A DNA stretch of 64,000 nt. It comes from Pseudoalteromonas phenolica. Lineage in GTDB: Bacteria > Pseudomonadota > Gammaproteobacteria > Enterobacterales > Alteromonadaceae. Position numbers and translations under genes: made by a program. Each line of letters begins with the position of its first letter. Within the stretch, counting starts at the first letter, position 1. The notes beneath the pieces are model-generated. The model did not search any database and had not been told where the DNA came from. It was given only the letters and a program-made list of their open reading frames with translations. Shown in pieces: positions 39,058 through 48,481 of the stretch. Where the stretch lies: assembly GCF_005886345.1 (NCBI RefSeq), contig NZ_PNEC01000013.1, positions 146,603 through 210,602 of the forward strand, written 5' to 3'.

Positions 39058-41563
39058 GTTGCTTCTCCAATTTTTCCTTGTCTGTAATCTTTTTAGCATC
39101 TGACTTTAATTGCCAGATTTCATCACTATATTGTGCGATTGTTCTATCACTCGAAAATTTTCCACTGGAAGCCGTGTTTAATATGCTCATTCTTAACCAT
39201 TGTTTTTTATCTTGATATGCATTAGATACTAATGATTGTGCATCACAGTAACTATCAAAATCATAGGCTGTTAACCAAGGGTCTGATGGACACTTCACGG
39301 CGTTTATAATGTCATCGAAAATATGGGGCTCAAATAAATTAAAATGACCACTTTCAATAAGTTTGAATACTGCTGATAAGTTTTCACTGTTATTAATAAT
39401 ACTAATAGGGTCATAATTATTACGGATACTATGAATCTCTTCTGTTGTAGCACCAAATAAGAAAAAGTTATCTTTACCTACGCTTTCTAGAATTTCTATA
39501 TTTGCACCGTCTAAAGTACCTATGGTAATTGCACCATTCATCATGAACTTCATATTCCCTGTGCCAGAAGCTTCTTTACCAGCAGTAGATATTTGTTCAG
39601 ATAGGTCTGTTGCTGGACAGATTGTTTCCATTGCAGTGACATTATAATTCGGCAAAAAGGCAACCCTTAAGTAGGGCTTAGCTCTGTCATCTTTATTTAT
39701 TACTTCTGCAACATTATTGATTAATTTAATAATTTGTTTAGCCATGTGATAACCCGGTGCAGCTTTACCACCAATCAACACACAACGAGGAGTCATATTC
39801 TCAGTATTGCCTTTACAAATTTGAATGTAGAGATGGATGACATGTAAAATATTAAGCAATTGACGTTTATATTCATGAATACGTTTAACTTGAACATCGA
39901 ATAGCATGTTAGTATCGAACTCGACATCACAATGCTGCTTTACTAAATCTACAAGTTGCTCTTTATTTGATTTTTTTACTGCATACCACTTGTCTTGAAA
40001 TTCTTTATCATCATAAAAACGTCTTAAAGATTTTATATTGTCAAAGTTTGAAACCCACTTTGTTCCTATATAGTTTGAAATCAAGGATTTTAGATTAGGA
40101 TTACAATGCGCTAGCCACCTTCGCGGTGTAACGCCGTTTGTTTTGTTATTGAATTTCTCAGGCCATAATTTATAAAAGGTATTAAACAAGCCACTTTTAA
40201 GTAGTTCAGTATGTAGTGCAGCGACGCCGTTTACCGAGAAGCTACCCACAATGGCCAAATATGCCATTCTGATCTGTGGCACGTCTCCCTCTTCAATTAA
40301 AGACAGCTCTCTTTGTTTATCGCTGTCTCCAGGCCACTTTGTTGCAACTTCACCCAAAAATCGGGCGTTGATCTCATAAATAATTTCTAATAAGCGTGGT
40401 AATAATCGCTCAAAAAGGGGCACTGACCATCTCTCTAATGCTTCTGGTAGCAGTGTATGATTAGTGTATGCCATCGTGGAGGTTGTGATTTCCCAGGCTT
40501 TATCCCATTCCATTTCATGATCATCAACAAGTAATCTCATTAATTCAGCCACGGCAATACTTGGGTGCGTATCATTTAATTGGAACACATTGAAATCTGA
40601 AAACTCTTCGAAATTTTCTCCATGCTCAGCAATCCAATTATCGATAATATCTTGTAAACTAGCACTGGTTAAAAAGTATTGTTGCCTTAGTCTTAGTTCT
40701 TTACCATTTTCACTACTATCATTTGGATAAAGTACCATTGAAATTTGCTCTGCAAGATTTTTTTGCGCTACCGCATCCGAATAACTACCTTCATTAAATT
40801 CCCTTAGATTGAATTCATCAGTTGCTTCTGATTTCCATAGTCTCAATGTATTAACTACGTCATTTTTATAGCCTGGAATTGGCACATCATAAGGAACAGC
40901 GAGCACATCCTGTGTATTTACCCACACTCGATGATTTCGACCTGCTTTATCTGTGTACGACTCAACATGGCCGAAAAACTTTACACGCTTGGACTGCTCT
41001 GGCGCACTTAATTCCCAAGGGTGTCCTTCTCGTAACCAGTTATCTGGTTGCTCAATTTGATAGCCGTTTTGTATAGATTGATTAAACATGCCATATTCGT
41101 AACGAATACCATATCCAACTACAGGTAAAGATAAACTTGCACAGCTATCAAGAAAACAAGCTGCCAAACGTCCCAAACCACCATTACCTAGGCCTGCGTC
41201 GTGTTCAGCATTACTCACGTTTTCAAGTTCTACACTATACTGTTTAAGCGCTTTATTTACTTCTTGCTCTAGATCTAAATTGAGAATGGCGTTACCTAAT
41301 GCTCGCCCCATTAAAAATTCAAGTGAAATATAAGCCGCTTTTTTAGTTTTCTGTTTAGCCCGCTGTTCATTTGTTGTTCGGCACTTAGCGACAAGTCTAT
41401 CTCTAATGGTTAATGCGAGAGCATGGTAAAGATACAACCGTGACCCTTCAGTTTTATCCCTGCCCAGTGTGTAATAAAAATGACGGTTCAGGTCATCATT
41501 TAAATCAGTTAGCAAAGTGTTTTTTGGCTCAGACTTGTGAATCTTTGTTGATTTATTACTCAT
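39050..41563 (-). CDS. glgP: glycogen/alpha-glucan phosphorylase
   Basis: GlgP releases glucose 1-phosphate from the ends of glycogen chains. The 837-residue GT35 enzyme has the PLP lysine near residue 672 in [26 protein letters not shown] and [14 protein letters not shown] are also seen. The length is typical (E. coli GlgP 815). It overlaps both glgX and glgC by 8 bases. Confidence 0.96.
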   Translation of the reverse strand: MSNKSTKIHKSEPKNTLLTDLNDDLNRHFYYTLGRDKTEGSRLYLYHALALTIRDRLVAKCRTTNEQRAKQKTKKAAYISLEFLMGRALGNAILNLDLEQEVNKALKQYSVELENVSNAEHDAGLGNGGLGRLAACFLDSCASLSLPVVGYGIRYEYGMFNQSIQNGYQIEQPDNWLREGHPWELSAPEQSKRVKFFGHVESYTDKAGRNHRVWVNTQDVLAVPYDVPIPGYKNDVVNTLRLWKSEATDEFNLREFNEGSYSDAVAQKNLAEQISMVLYPNDSSENGKELRLRQQYFLTSASLQDIIDNWIAEHGENFEEFSDFNVFQLNDTHPSIAVAELMRLLVDDHEMEWDKAWEITTSTMAYTNHTLLPEALERWSVPLFERLLPRLLEIIYEINARFLGEVATKWPGDSDKQRELSLIEEGDVPQIRMAYLAIVGSFSVNGVAALHTELLKSGLFNTFYKLWPEKFNNKTNGVTPRRWLAHCNPNLKSLISNYIGTKWVSNFDNIKSLRRFYDDKEFQDKWYAVKKSNKEQLVDLVKQHCDVEFDTNMLFDVQVKRIHEYKRQLLNILHVIHLYIQICKGNTENMTPRCVLIGGKAAPGYHMAKQIIKLINNVAEVINKDDRAKPYLRVAFLPNYNVTAMETICPATDLSEQISTAGKEASGTGNMKFMMNGAITIGTLDGANIEILESVGKDNFFLFGATTEEIHSIRNNYDPISIINNSENLSAVFKLIESGHFNLFEPHIFDDIINAVKCPSDPWLTAYDFDSYCDAQSLVSNAYQDKKQWLRMSILNTASSGKFSSDRTIAQYSDEIWQLKSDAKKITDKEKLEKQHA

Positions 41564-43595
41564 TTTCTAATCCTTCAAAGTTGATAGAAAATACCCAACT
41601 GGATTGGGCCGATATCTCAATTGATTGTTCAGGTTGGATTGGTTTAATCGATGGTTCTGAAGTTATTTCTAATGTCCAAGGATATGTACTAATAGGTAAA
41701 GTCACATTAATAGATGTTTTGTTGGCATTTAGTATTAAAAGTAACGAATCTTTTTGACTGTAATCATCTAATTTACACATTAAAAATTGAGAATTACTGT
41801 CATGCCATTTAGTTGGGTCCATAGGATGTGCATTTTCATCGAACCAATTAATTGCAAAATGATTATCATCCTGATGGACAAAATAAGGATGTTTATAGAT
41901 TGCAAATTTGTTTCGGATCTTGACTAAATTAGATATGAATTGGGTTAAAACCTTGGCTTCAGGTTTTTCCCAGTTTAACCAGCTGATCTCATTATCTTGA
42001 CAATATGCGTTATTATTTCCTGATTGTGAGTGAGACAGTTCGGTCCCCCCACATAACATGGGTAATCCGCAAGAAAAAAATTGTGTTATCAGTGCGTTTT
42101 TTTGATTTTTTAACCTTAGCGCATTTATTTTTGAGCTATCAGTCAGGCCTTCACAACCACAATTAAAGCTATAGTTTTCGTTATGACCATCCTGATTATT
42201 TTCTCCATTTTGGAAGTTACTCTTGGCTTCATAGCTGACCCAATCATATAAAGTGAACCCGTCATGGCTAGTAATAAAATTAACAGAGTTAAGTGGGCCA
42301 CGGCGATTATGTTCAAACAAATCATTAGAGCCATGTATTCGTCTTGCTAATTCAGGTAGTACGTGATATTCACCTTGCCAAAATTGTCTTACTATGTCGC
42401 GAAATTTATCATTCCACTCTCTCCATGGAGGTGGAAACGCACCTAATTGATACCCTCCAGGCCCTATATCCCACGGCTCAGCTATAAGTTTACAACGACT
42501 TAAGATTGGGTCCTGATGAATAGCTTGGAAAAAACTATGAAATTGCGTAAACCCACCTTTTGTCCTTCCCAAAATACTTGCTAGATCAAACCTAAACCCA
42601 TCGACACCGTAATAATCTACCCAATGCCTTAAGCTATCTAATATAAGTTTCAAACAAAATGGGTCATCAATGTTTATAGTGTTACCGCAGCCAGTATCAT
42701 TGATGTATTCGCTCGTGCCATCGACTAAGCGATAGTATCCTGGATTGTTGAAGCCTTTCAGTGATAATGTCGGCCCCTCTACCCCTGCTTCAGCTGTATG
42801 GTTAAAAACAACATCTAAGATGACCTCGATATCAGATTTATGAAGTATTTCAACCATCTGTTGAAACTCTGAGACATCGTTATTTACAAGGTAGTCTTTG
42901 TGAGGAACAAAGAAATTAAAAGTATTGTAACCCCAATAGTTTTTTAACCCCTTAGTAGTAAGAAATTGCTCACTTATAAAACTTTGAACAGGTAGTAGTT
43001 CAACTGTGGTTACACCTAATTTTTTTAAGTGCTTGATAAATTCGGGAGAACAAATACCTAGAAATTTCCCCCTATGTTCCTTTGATATATTGTTATTTAA
43101 ATAAGTACTACCTTTTACATGGCATTCATATATAAGCGTGTCCTGCCAGGGAATAAAGGGTCTTTTACCATTATATTTTGATAGATTAGCAACTTTTGAT
43201 TTAGGAATATCAAAGGCATTGTCAGCTACATTTAAAGTGCCTGCTGGTAAATGGCAGAAATGCCTCTCACTCCAAACAAACTCGCCATTGAAGTCCTTTG
43301 CATAAGGATCTAAAAGAAGCTTATTAATATTATGAAGCTTACCTGAATTTAAATCATAATCACCGTCTACACGATAACCGTATAATGCTCCTTTTGAGAT
43401 GCCTTCAACATATAAAGACCAAATTCCGCCTTCACATTTATACATAGCTACACGATCAGTTTCTGTATAACCCGATTCATCATATATACATAGTAAAACG
43501 GCTGAAGCGTCAGGCGCATAAACAGAAAAGTTAACACCAGTGCCTAAAGCTTCGCTGCCTAATGGTAAGGCACTTCCCTTAGAGACTTTTAACAT
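41556..43595 (-). CDS. glgX: glycogen debranching enzyme (isoamylase type)
   Basis: GlgX removes the short limit-dextrin branches left by GlgP. The 679-residue GH13 protein has an N-terminal CBM48 (PLGSEALGTGVNFSVYAP), VFNHTAE (region I), DGFRFDLAS with the nucleophile Asp (region II), CKLIAEPWD with the acid Glu (region III), and FITSHDGFTL (region IV). It lies 2 bases after glgB and overlaps glgP by 8. Confidence 0.93.
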   Translation of the reverse strand: MLKVSKGSALPLGSEALGTGVNFSVYAPDASAVLLCIYDESGYTETDRVAMYKCEGGIWSLYVEGISKGALYGYRVDGDYDLNSGKLHNINKLLLDPYAKDFNGEFVWSERHFCHLPAGTLNVADNAFDIPKSKVANLSKYNGKRPFIPWQDTLIYECHVKGSTYLNNNISKEHRGKFLGICSPEFIKHLKKLGVTTVELLPVQSFISEQFLTTKGLKNYWGYNTFNFFVPHKDYLVNNDVSEFQQMVEILHKSDIEVILDVVFNHTAEAGVEGPTLSLKGFNNPGYYRLVDGTSEYINDTGCGNTINIDDPFCLKLILDSLRHWVDYYGVDGFRFDLASILGRTKGGFTQFHSFFQAIHQDPILSRCKLIAEPWDIGPGGYQLGAFPPPWREWNDKFRDIVRQFWQGEYHVLPELARRIHGSNDLFEHNRRGPLNSVNFITSHDGFTLYDWVSYEAKSNFQNGENNQDGHNENYSFNCGCEGLTDSSKINALRLKNQKNALITQFFSCGLPMLCGGTELSHSQSGNNNAYCQDNEISWLNWEKPEAKVLTQFISNLVKIRNKFAIYKHPYFVHQDDNHFAINWFDENAHPMDPTKWHDSNSQFLMCKLDDYSQKDSLLLILNANKTSINVTLPISTYPWTLEITSEPSIKPIQPEQSIEISAQSSWVFSINFEGLENE

Positions 43596-43597
43596 AG

Positions 43598-45817
43598 TTA
43601 ACCTGTTACGTAGCTAAGGTAAAGAGTCGAAAGTGGAGGGATTGTGATTTCGATACTTTGTTCAAAACCATGACTAGGCTTATTTTGAGTTTCGATGAGT
43701 TGCTGCAAGTGAGCAACTGCAGAGACACCACTACCCCAGTATTCATTATCATCCGTATTTAAAATAACTTGGTAAACACCTCTTTCAGGAACACCCACTC
43801 TAAATTGATGATGCACATGCTCAGTAAAGTGCGCAATTACGACTAGATGGCTTTTGCTTTGCTCGGCATATCGGATGAAGCTAAGAATGCTTTGTTTACT
43901 GTTATCACTATCAATCCATCTAAACCCGCTTGGATCTTGATCCAGTTCATATAATGCAGGAGTAGACTTGTAAATATGGTTAAGAGACTTGATTGACTTA
44001 TAAATACCGGAATGTGCTTCTGAGTTTAAAAGCGACCAATCTAATCCTTTATTATGATCCCATTCATCCCTTGGTGCCAACTCAGACCCCATAAAGAGCA
44101 ATTTTTTTCCAGGGTGGGCATACATAAATGCATAATAAGCTCTTAAATTGGCAAATTGCTGCCAGTCATCACCTGGCATTTTAGAAAGTAAAGAGCCTTT
44201 TCCATGTACGACTTCATCATGGCTTAATGGTAAAATGTAGTTTTCTGAATATGCATAAGCCATCGAAAATGTCATTTCATGATGATGGAATTGCCTATGA
44301 ACAGGTTCGCGCTTCATGAAATTTAACGTGTCATTCATCCACCCCATATTCCACTTAAAACCAAAGCCTAGACCATTTTGGTCAACTGTATTGGTTACTC
44401 CAGGCCAAGCTGTAGATTCTTCGGCAACCATCATAATACGGTCATTTTTAGCATAACTACGGGTATTAACTTTTTGTAAAAGGTTTATTGCATCAAAATT
44501 TTCTCGCCCACCTAAATGGTTAGGCACCCATTGCCCTTCTTCGCGGCTGTAGTCTAGATAAAGCATTGAAGCAACGGCATCTACTCTCAAACCATCTAAT
44601 TGATATTGCTCTAACCAGTAGATTGCATTAGACAATAAATATGACTGTACTTCAGGTCGACTATAATTATAAATATAGGTATTCCAATCAGGGTGAAAGC
44701 CTTGTCTAGTGTCTGCATGCTCATATAAATGGGTACCATCAAAGCAATGCAGTCCATGTGGATCAGAAGGAAAGTGACCAGGTACCCAATCTAACAAAAT
44801 ACCTAAGCCTGCTTGTTTACAAGCCTCTATAAAATAGACAAAGTCATCGATTGAGCCGAAACGGCTAGAAGGTGAAAACAAACCAACGGGTTGATAACCC
44901 CAAGAACCATCAAATGGATATTCACTAATTGGCATTAATTGTATATGAGAAAAGCCTAATACTTTTACGTGCGAAACTAAATCATCTGCAAGCTCTCTGT
45001 AAGTAAGGTAACGCTCATCCTCTTCAGCTCTTCGTTTCCATGAGCCAAGATGCACCTCATAAATTGTGATTGGGGCATCTACACGGTTAATAGTCGAATG
45101 TTGTGAATTATTTAAAATTTCAACTTTAGGGATCTTAGCCTGAATTACAGAAGAAGTGCCTGGAGATTGTTGTGTTTTGAATGCAAAAGGATCCGCTTTT
45201 TCTATCTTGTTTCCATGGCAGTCAAAAATTGCATATTTATAGCATTGGTCTGCGTGTAAATCTGGAATAAAAATCTCCCAGATCCCGCTGGATGGATGCT
45301 TGCGCATAAAATATTGATTTGCCATCCAATGGTTAAATTCACCAATCACAGAAACTGATTGCGCATTCGGCGCCCATACGCTAAATCGAACACCTGTAAC
45401 GCCATTATAATCAATAAAGTGTGCCCCAAGTAAAGTATATGCTCTTTCTAAAGTCCCTTCATTAAATAGGTACATATCTTGGCTGTTAAGTAAGGATGGG
45501 AACTGATAAGGGTCGATGAACTCACCAAGCGTTCCGTCTTCATAAATTGAACTTAATGTATAAGGAACATTTAACTCTGTTTTTTTTATAATGGTAGTGA
45601 AAAGATAAGAATCAGATACTTTTTCTAATACATAACTTTTGAGACCTAGTTTTAGAGTTAATTGACTTGCTCCATGAACATAAGCTCTAACAATATATTG
45701 ATTATCATCAAGTAAGTGAGGACCTAAAAATGAGAATGGGTCGCTAAAGCGACCTTTATTTAAAGCTTCAACCTCTGAAGAATAATTAGACTGAGAGTAA
45801 GTGATGGAATCAATCAT
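43598..45817 (-). CDS. glgB: 1,4-alpha-glucan branching enzyme
   Basis: GlgB introduces alpha-1,6 branches. The 739-residue protein (E. coli 728) has an extra N-terminal CBM48-like module, a second CBM48 (GVRFSVWAPNAQSVSVIGEFN), and the GH13 catalytic core. Core motifs are DWVPGHFPSD, DGLRVDAVASMLYLDYSR with the nucleophile, MVAEESTAWP with the acid, and LPLSHDEVVHGKGSL. It overlaps malQ by 8 bases. Confidence 0.97.
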   Translation of the reverse strand: MIDSITYSQSNYSSEVEALNKGRFSDPFSFLGPHLLDDNQYIVRAYVHGASQLTLKLGLKSYVLEKVSDSYLFTTIIKKTELNVPYTLSSIYEDGTLGEFIDPYQFPSLLNSQDMYLFNEGTLERAYTLLGAHFIDYNGVTGVRFSVWAPNAQSVSVIGEFNHWMANQYFMRKHPSSGIWEIFIPDLHADQCYKYAIFDCHGNKIEKADPFAFKTQQSPGTSSVIQAKIPKVEILNNSQHSTINRVDAPITIYEVHLGSWKRRAEEDERYLTYRELADDLVSHVKVLGFSHIQLMPISEYPFDGSWGYQPVGLFSPSSRFGSIDDFVYFIEACKQAGLGILLDWVPGHFPSDPHGLHCFDGTHLYEHADTRQGFHPDWNTYIYNYSRPEVQSYLLSNAIYWLEQYQLDGLRVDAVASMLYLDYSREEGQWVPNHLGGRENFDAINLLQKVNTRSYAKNDRIMMVAEESTAWPGVTNTVDQNGLGFGFKWNMGWMNDTLNFMKREPVHRQFHHHEMTFSMAYAYSENYILPLSHDEVVHGKGSLLSKMPGDDWQQFANLRAYYAFMYAHPGKKLLFMGSELAPRDEWDHNKGLDWSLLNSEAHSGIYKSIKSLNHIYKSTPALYELDQDPSGFRWIDSDNSKQSILSFIRYAEQSKSHLVVIAHFTEHVHHQFRVGVPERGVYQVILNTDDNEYWGSGVSAVAHLQQLIETQNKPSHGFEQSIEITIPPLSTLYLSYVTG

Positions 45818-47792
45818 TGTATTTCCTTAAATCGTTTATTTCGCTCAACAAGTCTTTTTGTTGCGAAAGAACAGCATCTATTGGCGAAAGGACTCTTCGC
45901 CGCCAATTAGAATATTCAGTATTAGTACCAGGAATATTTACTGGGAAAGTTTGAAATGCCAAATCATCATAATTCAAACTAAATAACTTGGGTGGTGTTT
46001 GAGCTAGCGTTTTAACGAGTTCTATGTAAACCTTTTCAGCCGAAGAATTGAATGAAATATTAGATTTATTAACCCACTCTATGACTCTATGTTTTTCGAT
46101 ATTTCGTTCAGATTTTAGAGTGTTAACATCATTGTTCTCATTAAGTTTTAACCGATTTTTGAGTTCAATATCATCATAATTCCACCATGCTTTAAATGGG
46201 GGTACATCATGGTTAGAAAGCATCAGCATGCAGGAATTACGATATTCATTTCCATGTTTAAAATCACCAGAGCAAGATTTTTCAAAATAAAATAAGGTAT
46301 TTCCATAAATATCAGATTGCTCAAGTGCCAAAGTTACCTCAGGGGGAACAACACCTAAATCTTCACCTATTAAGCTACAGTTATTTAGGTGCGACTCAAT
46401 TTTCAACACAGCCAAAAGATGCTCAAATGGATAATAAACATAACAACCACTTGGTGATTCATTGACTTTAAAGCACCACCAAAGACGTCTTATGTTCATT
46501 ACATGATCAATACGTAAAGCGCCGAATTTTTGCATATTCGCTTTAATAAGATGTTTGAAATATGCAAAGTTATCTTTCGATACTTTTTTGGGGTCTAATG
46601 AAGGTAGTCCCCAATTTTGACCAGCTTCAGCCCATGGATCCGGTGGAGCACCTATTTCGGCATCTTGAGTGAACATACCTTCGTTTGACTGAAATTCTAA
46701 ACCATCTTTTGCACAGCCAACGGCTAAATCATTGATAAGGCCAATTGTCATACCTGACTGTAAGCACAGCTGCTGACAACTAGCTAATTGCATATTAGCT
46801 ACCCATTGCCAGAATTTAGCCCTTTCATCATCTTTTAAGCAGCTAAGCAAATTACTATTAACTTGACAGTAAAGACGAAACTTTCTCTGCAGTTCGGCAT
46901 CAGCATAATGTTTAAAATGCCTATATAACGATTTGAGGAGTTTATATTTGGTTTCAGATACCAATTGATAATTAATGAATTGCTGTTGTTTTTCTTGCTT
47001 CAATATTTCAAGAGCAGAAATGTGCTCACTATTAATTTTTGAGAATGCAGCCTGTTTAGTGCATTCAAAAATTGAAATGTATAGCGGGTTAATTAAGCCT
47101 CGATGACTTGGACTATATGGGCTTGCCCTTTGAGGTTCATTCTCAAAAAGTAGGTGAAGTGGATTGAGCAGTATAAAGTCAAAATCTGAGCTTGCGGACG
47201 ATTTAATTAAGGTCTTTAAATCACCAAAATCACCAATGCCATAATTTTGCTCTGATGATAAGGTGTATAATTGAACATTTAACCCTGTTTGCTTAGCATC
47301 ATTAAATGGCTTAGCTTTATTTGGTGTTACCCATATTTCAGTAGTAAAGCAATTACCTTTAAATTGAATAGATGCCTTGTGATAACCAACAGGTAGTTTT
47401 AGATTTAATTTTAGCTGCAATTCTATATATCTTACAGAGTCATCAATATATTCACCTGAGATTTCACCATCACTCAATGATAACTCTATTGCGATATCAA
47501 ACTCTTTAATTTGCAATTGTACGAAGAAACTAATATCAACGTCGGCTATCCTGACAGTCAAACATGGATCTATTTCATTCAAAATACTCACTTCTTGAAC
47601 AATTGACTGCCATGGTTTTACATCTAACTGATAATTTAAAGAAGAGATCTTTTGATCAGAAGAAAAGTCAACATTACAAGCTTTTAATGCCGACTCTCTT
47701 GTCTCTTTAGAAAATCGAACTGTTTCGCCGGTATATTTTGTAAACTCTGCACCTATACCGTAAAGGTAGCAAAGCTGTTCAAATGCATTCAT
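45810..47792 (-). CDS. malQ: 4-alpha-glucanotransferase (amylomaltase)
   Basis: MalQ recombines maltodextrins by transferring glucan chains. The GH77 protein (660 residues from ATG 47792) has LNPLH with ASPYSPSHRGLINPLYI, LINDLAVGCAKDG, GALRIDHVMNIRRLWW with the catalytic Asp, LIGEDLGVVPPEV with the Glu, and MLSNHDVPPFKAWW. A TTG four codons upstream lies closer to an AAGGA site and cannot be excluded. The start is inside the end of the CBM48 gene. Confidence 0.93.
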   Translation of the reverse strand: MNAFEQLCYLYGIGAEFTKYTGETVRFSKETRESALKACNVDFSSDQKISSLNYQLDVKPWQSIVQEVSILNEIDPCLTVRIADVDISFFVQLQIKEFDIAIELSLSDGEISGEYIDDSVRYIELQLKLNLKLPVGYHKASIQFKGNCFTTEIWVTPNKAKPFNDAKQTGLNVQLYTLSSEQNYGIGDFGDLKTLIKSSASSDFDFILLNPLHLLFENEPQRASPYSPSHRGLINPLYISIFECTKQAAFSKINSEHISALEILKQEKQQQFINYQLVSETKYKLLKSLYRHFKHYADAELQRKFRLYCQVNSNLLSCLKDDERAKFWQWVANMQLASCQQLCLQSGMTIGLINDLAVGCAKDGLEFQSNEGMFTQDAEIGAPPDPWAEAGQNWGLPSLDPKKVSKDNFAYFKHLIKANMQKFGALRIDHVMNIRRLWWCFKVNESPSGCYVYYPFEHLLAVLKIESHLNNCSLIGEDLGVVPPEVTLALEQSDIYGNTLFYFEKSCSGDFKHGNEYRNSCMLMLSNHDVPPFKAWWNYDDIELKNRLKLNENNDVNTLKSERNIEKHRVIEWVNKSNISFNSSAEKVYIELVKTLAQTPPKLFSLNYDDLAFQTFPVNIPGTNTEYSNWRRRVLSPIDAVLSQQKDLLSEINDLRKYND

Positions 47793-48102
47793 TCTGTTTA
47801 CCAAATTCCTTTATGGTAGACACTAAACTATTCTCTGACCCAAATCCGTTTTTTGTATATCCATCAGCTTGATTATCATTCTCCCAAATGACACCGTTAA
47901 CTAAGTAGCGGAATTGAAATTCTTTGTTTGTTGGAAGCCGACATTTACTTTTAAATATTTGGCGAGATTTTATAAATTGCATCTCAACAGGTCGCCAGTC
48001 ATTGAACTCCGCAACAAGTTCTATTTTATCTGCATCTTTATAATCACACTCGAAGGTTATTTCAGCTTCTTCTTTTGTCTTGAAAAATCGCTTATTTAGC
48101 AT
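47779..48102 (-). CDS. small CBM48 (isoamylase early-set) domain protein
   Basis: The 107-residue protein consists of a single glycogen-binding CBM48/AMPK-type domain. VAEFNDWRPVEMQF and the late FQFRYLVNGVIWENDNQADGY show the usual early-set pattern with aromatic sugar-binding residues. It has no catalytic domain. It is the first gene of the glg operon and overlaps malQ, so a role in targeting or regulating glycogen enzymes is likely but unproven. AAGGCAAGGC precedes the ATG. Confidence 0.88.
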   Translation of the reverse strand: MLNKRFFKTKEEAEITFECDYKDADKIELVAEFNDWRPVEMQFIKSRQIFKSKCRLPTNKEFQFRYLVNGVIWENDNQADGYTKNGFGSENSLVSTIKEFGKQNECI

Positions 48103-48481
48103 TGCCTTGCCTTATTCCTAAAGGATTTACGCATAAGTTCTTGCTTCTGAAATAAACTGCATTTCAGGTTGTTGACTAATTTGCTTATTAAATCAACTGA
48201 ATGTTTATCTTATGTGACAAATCCAGCCTAAATTGCGCAAGAAAATGCGCGTGTTAAACAAATTCAACTTAAAGTTGAGCGGTATGTGTGAGAGAGAATT
48301 TAAAATTAGACCATCAATCAAAAGGTGTAAAGTGAATATTCTTAAATAACTAATCAAATTTTATTCAGTTTTGCTTACTTAAATAAAATTTTTAAAATGT
48401 TATTTTTAAAAATGCCATAATTGTGATAAAATTTATGCTTAATATCGATTCTTTGCACGGGAATTGCTGGAACTAACATTT
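48103..48481. promoter_or_regulatory. divergent regulatory region between the glycogen operon and a GGDEF-EAL gene
   Basis: The 379 bases hold no gene. A 15-base palindrome TCAACTT-A-AAGTTGA (48264-48278) and a short hairpin GCGCA/TGCGC (about 48236-48250) are the only clear structures. Half-sites resembling CRP (TGTGA) occur at about 48215 and 48423, but neither has a matching second half. The promoter of the plus-strand gene is probably in the AT-rich stretch 48380-48440. Confidence 0.45.

Noticed and set aside
41413..41757. Plus-strand reading frame antisense to the glgX/glgP junction
   Set aside because: It lies wholly opposite two well-supported genes, resembles no family and has no ribosome-binding site.
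48200..48430. CRP sites controlling the glycogen operon
   Set aside because: Only TGTGA half-sites are seen; no TCACA partner at the right distance.
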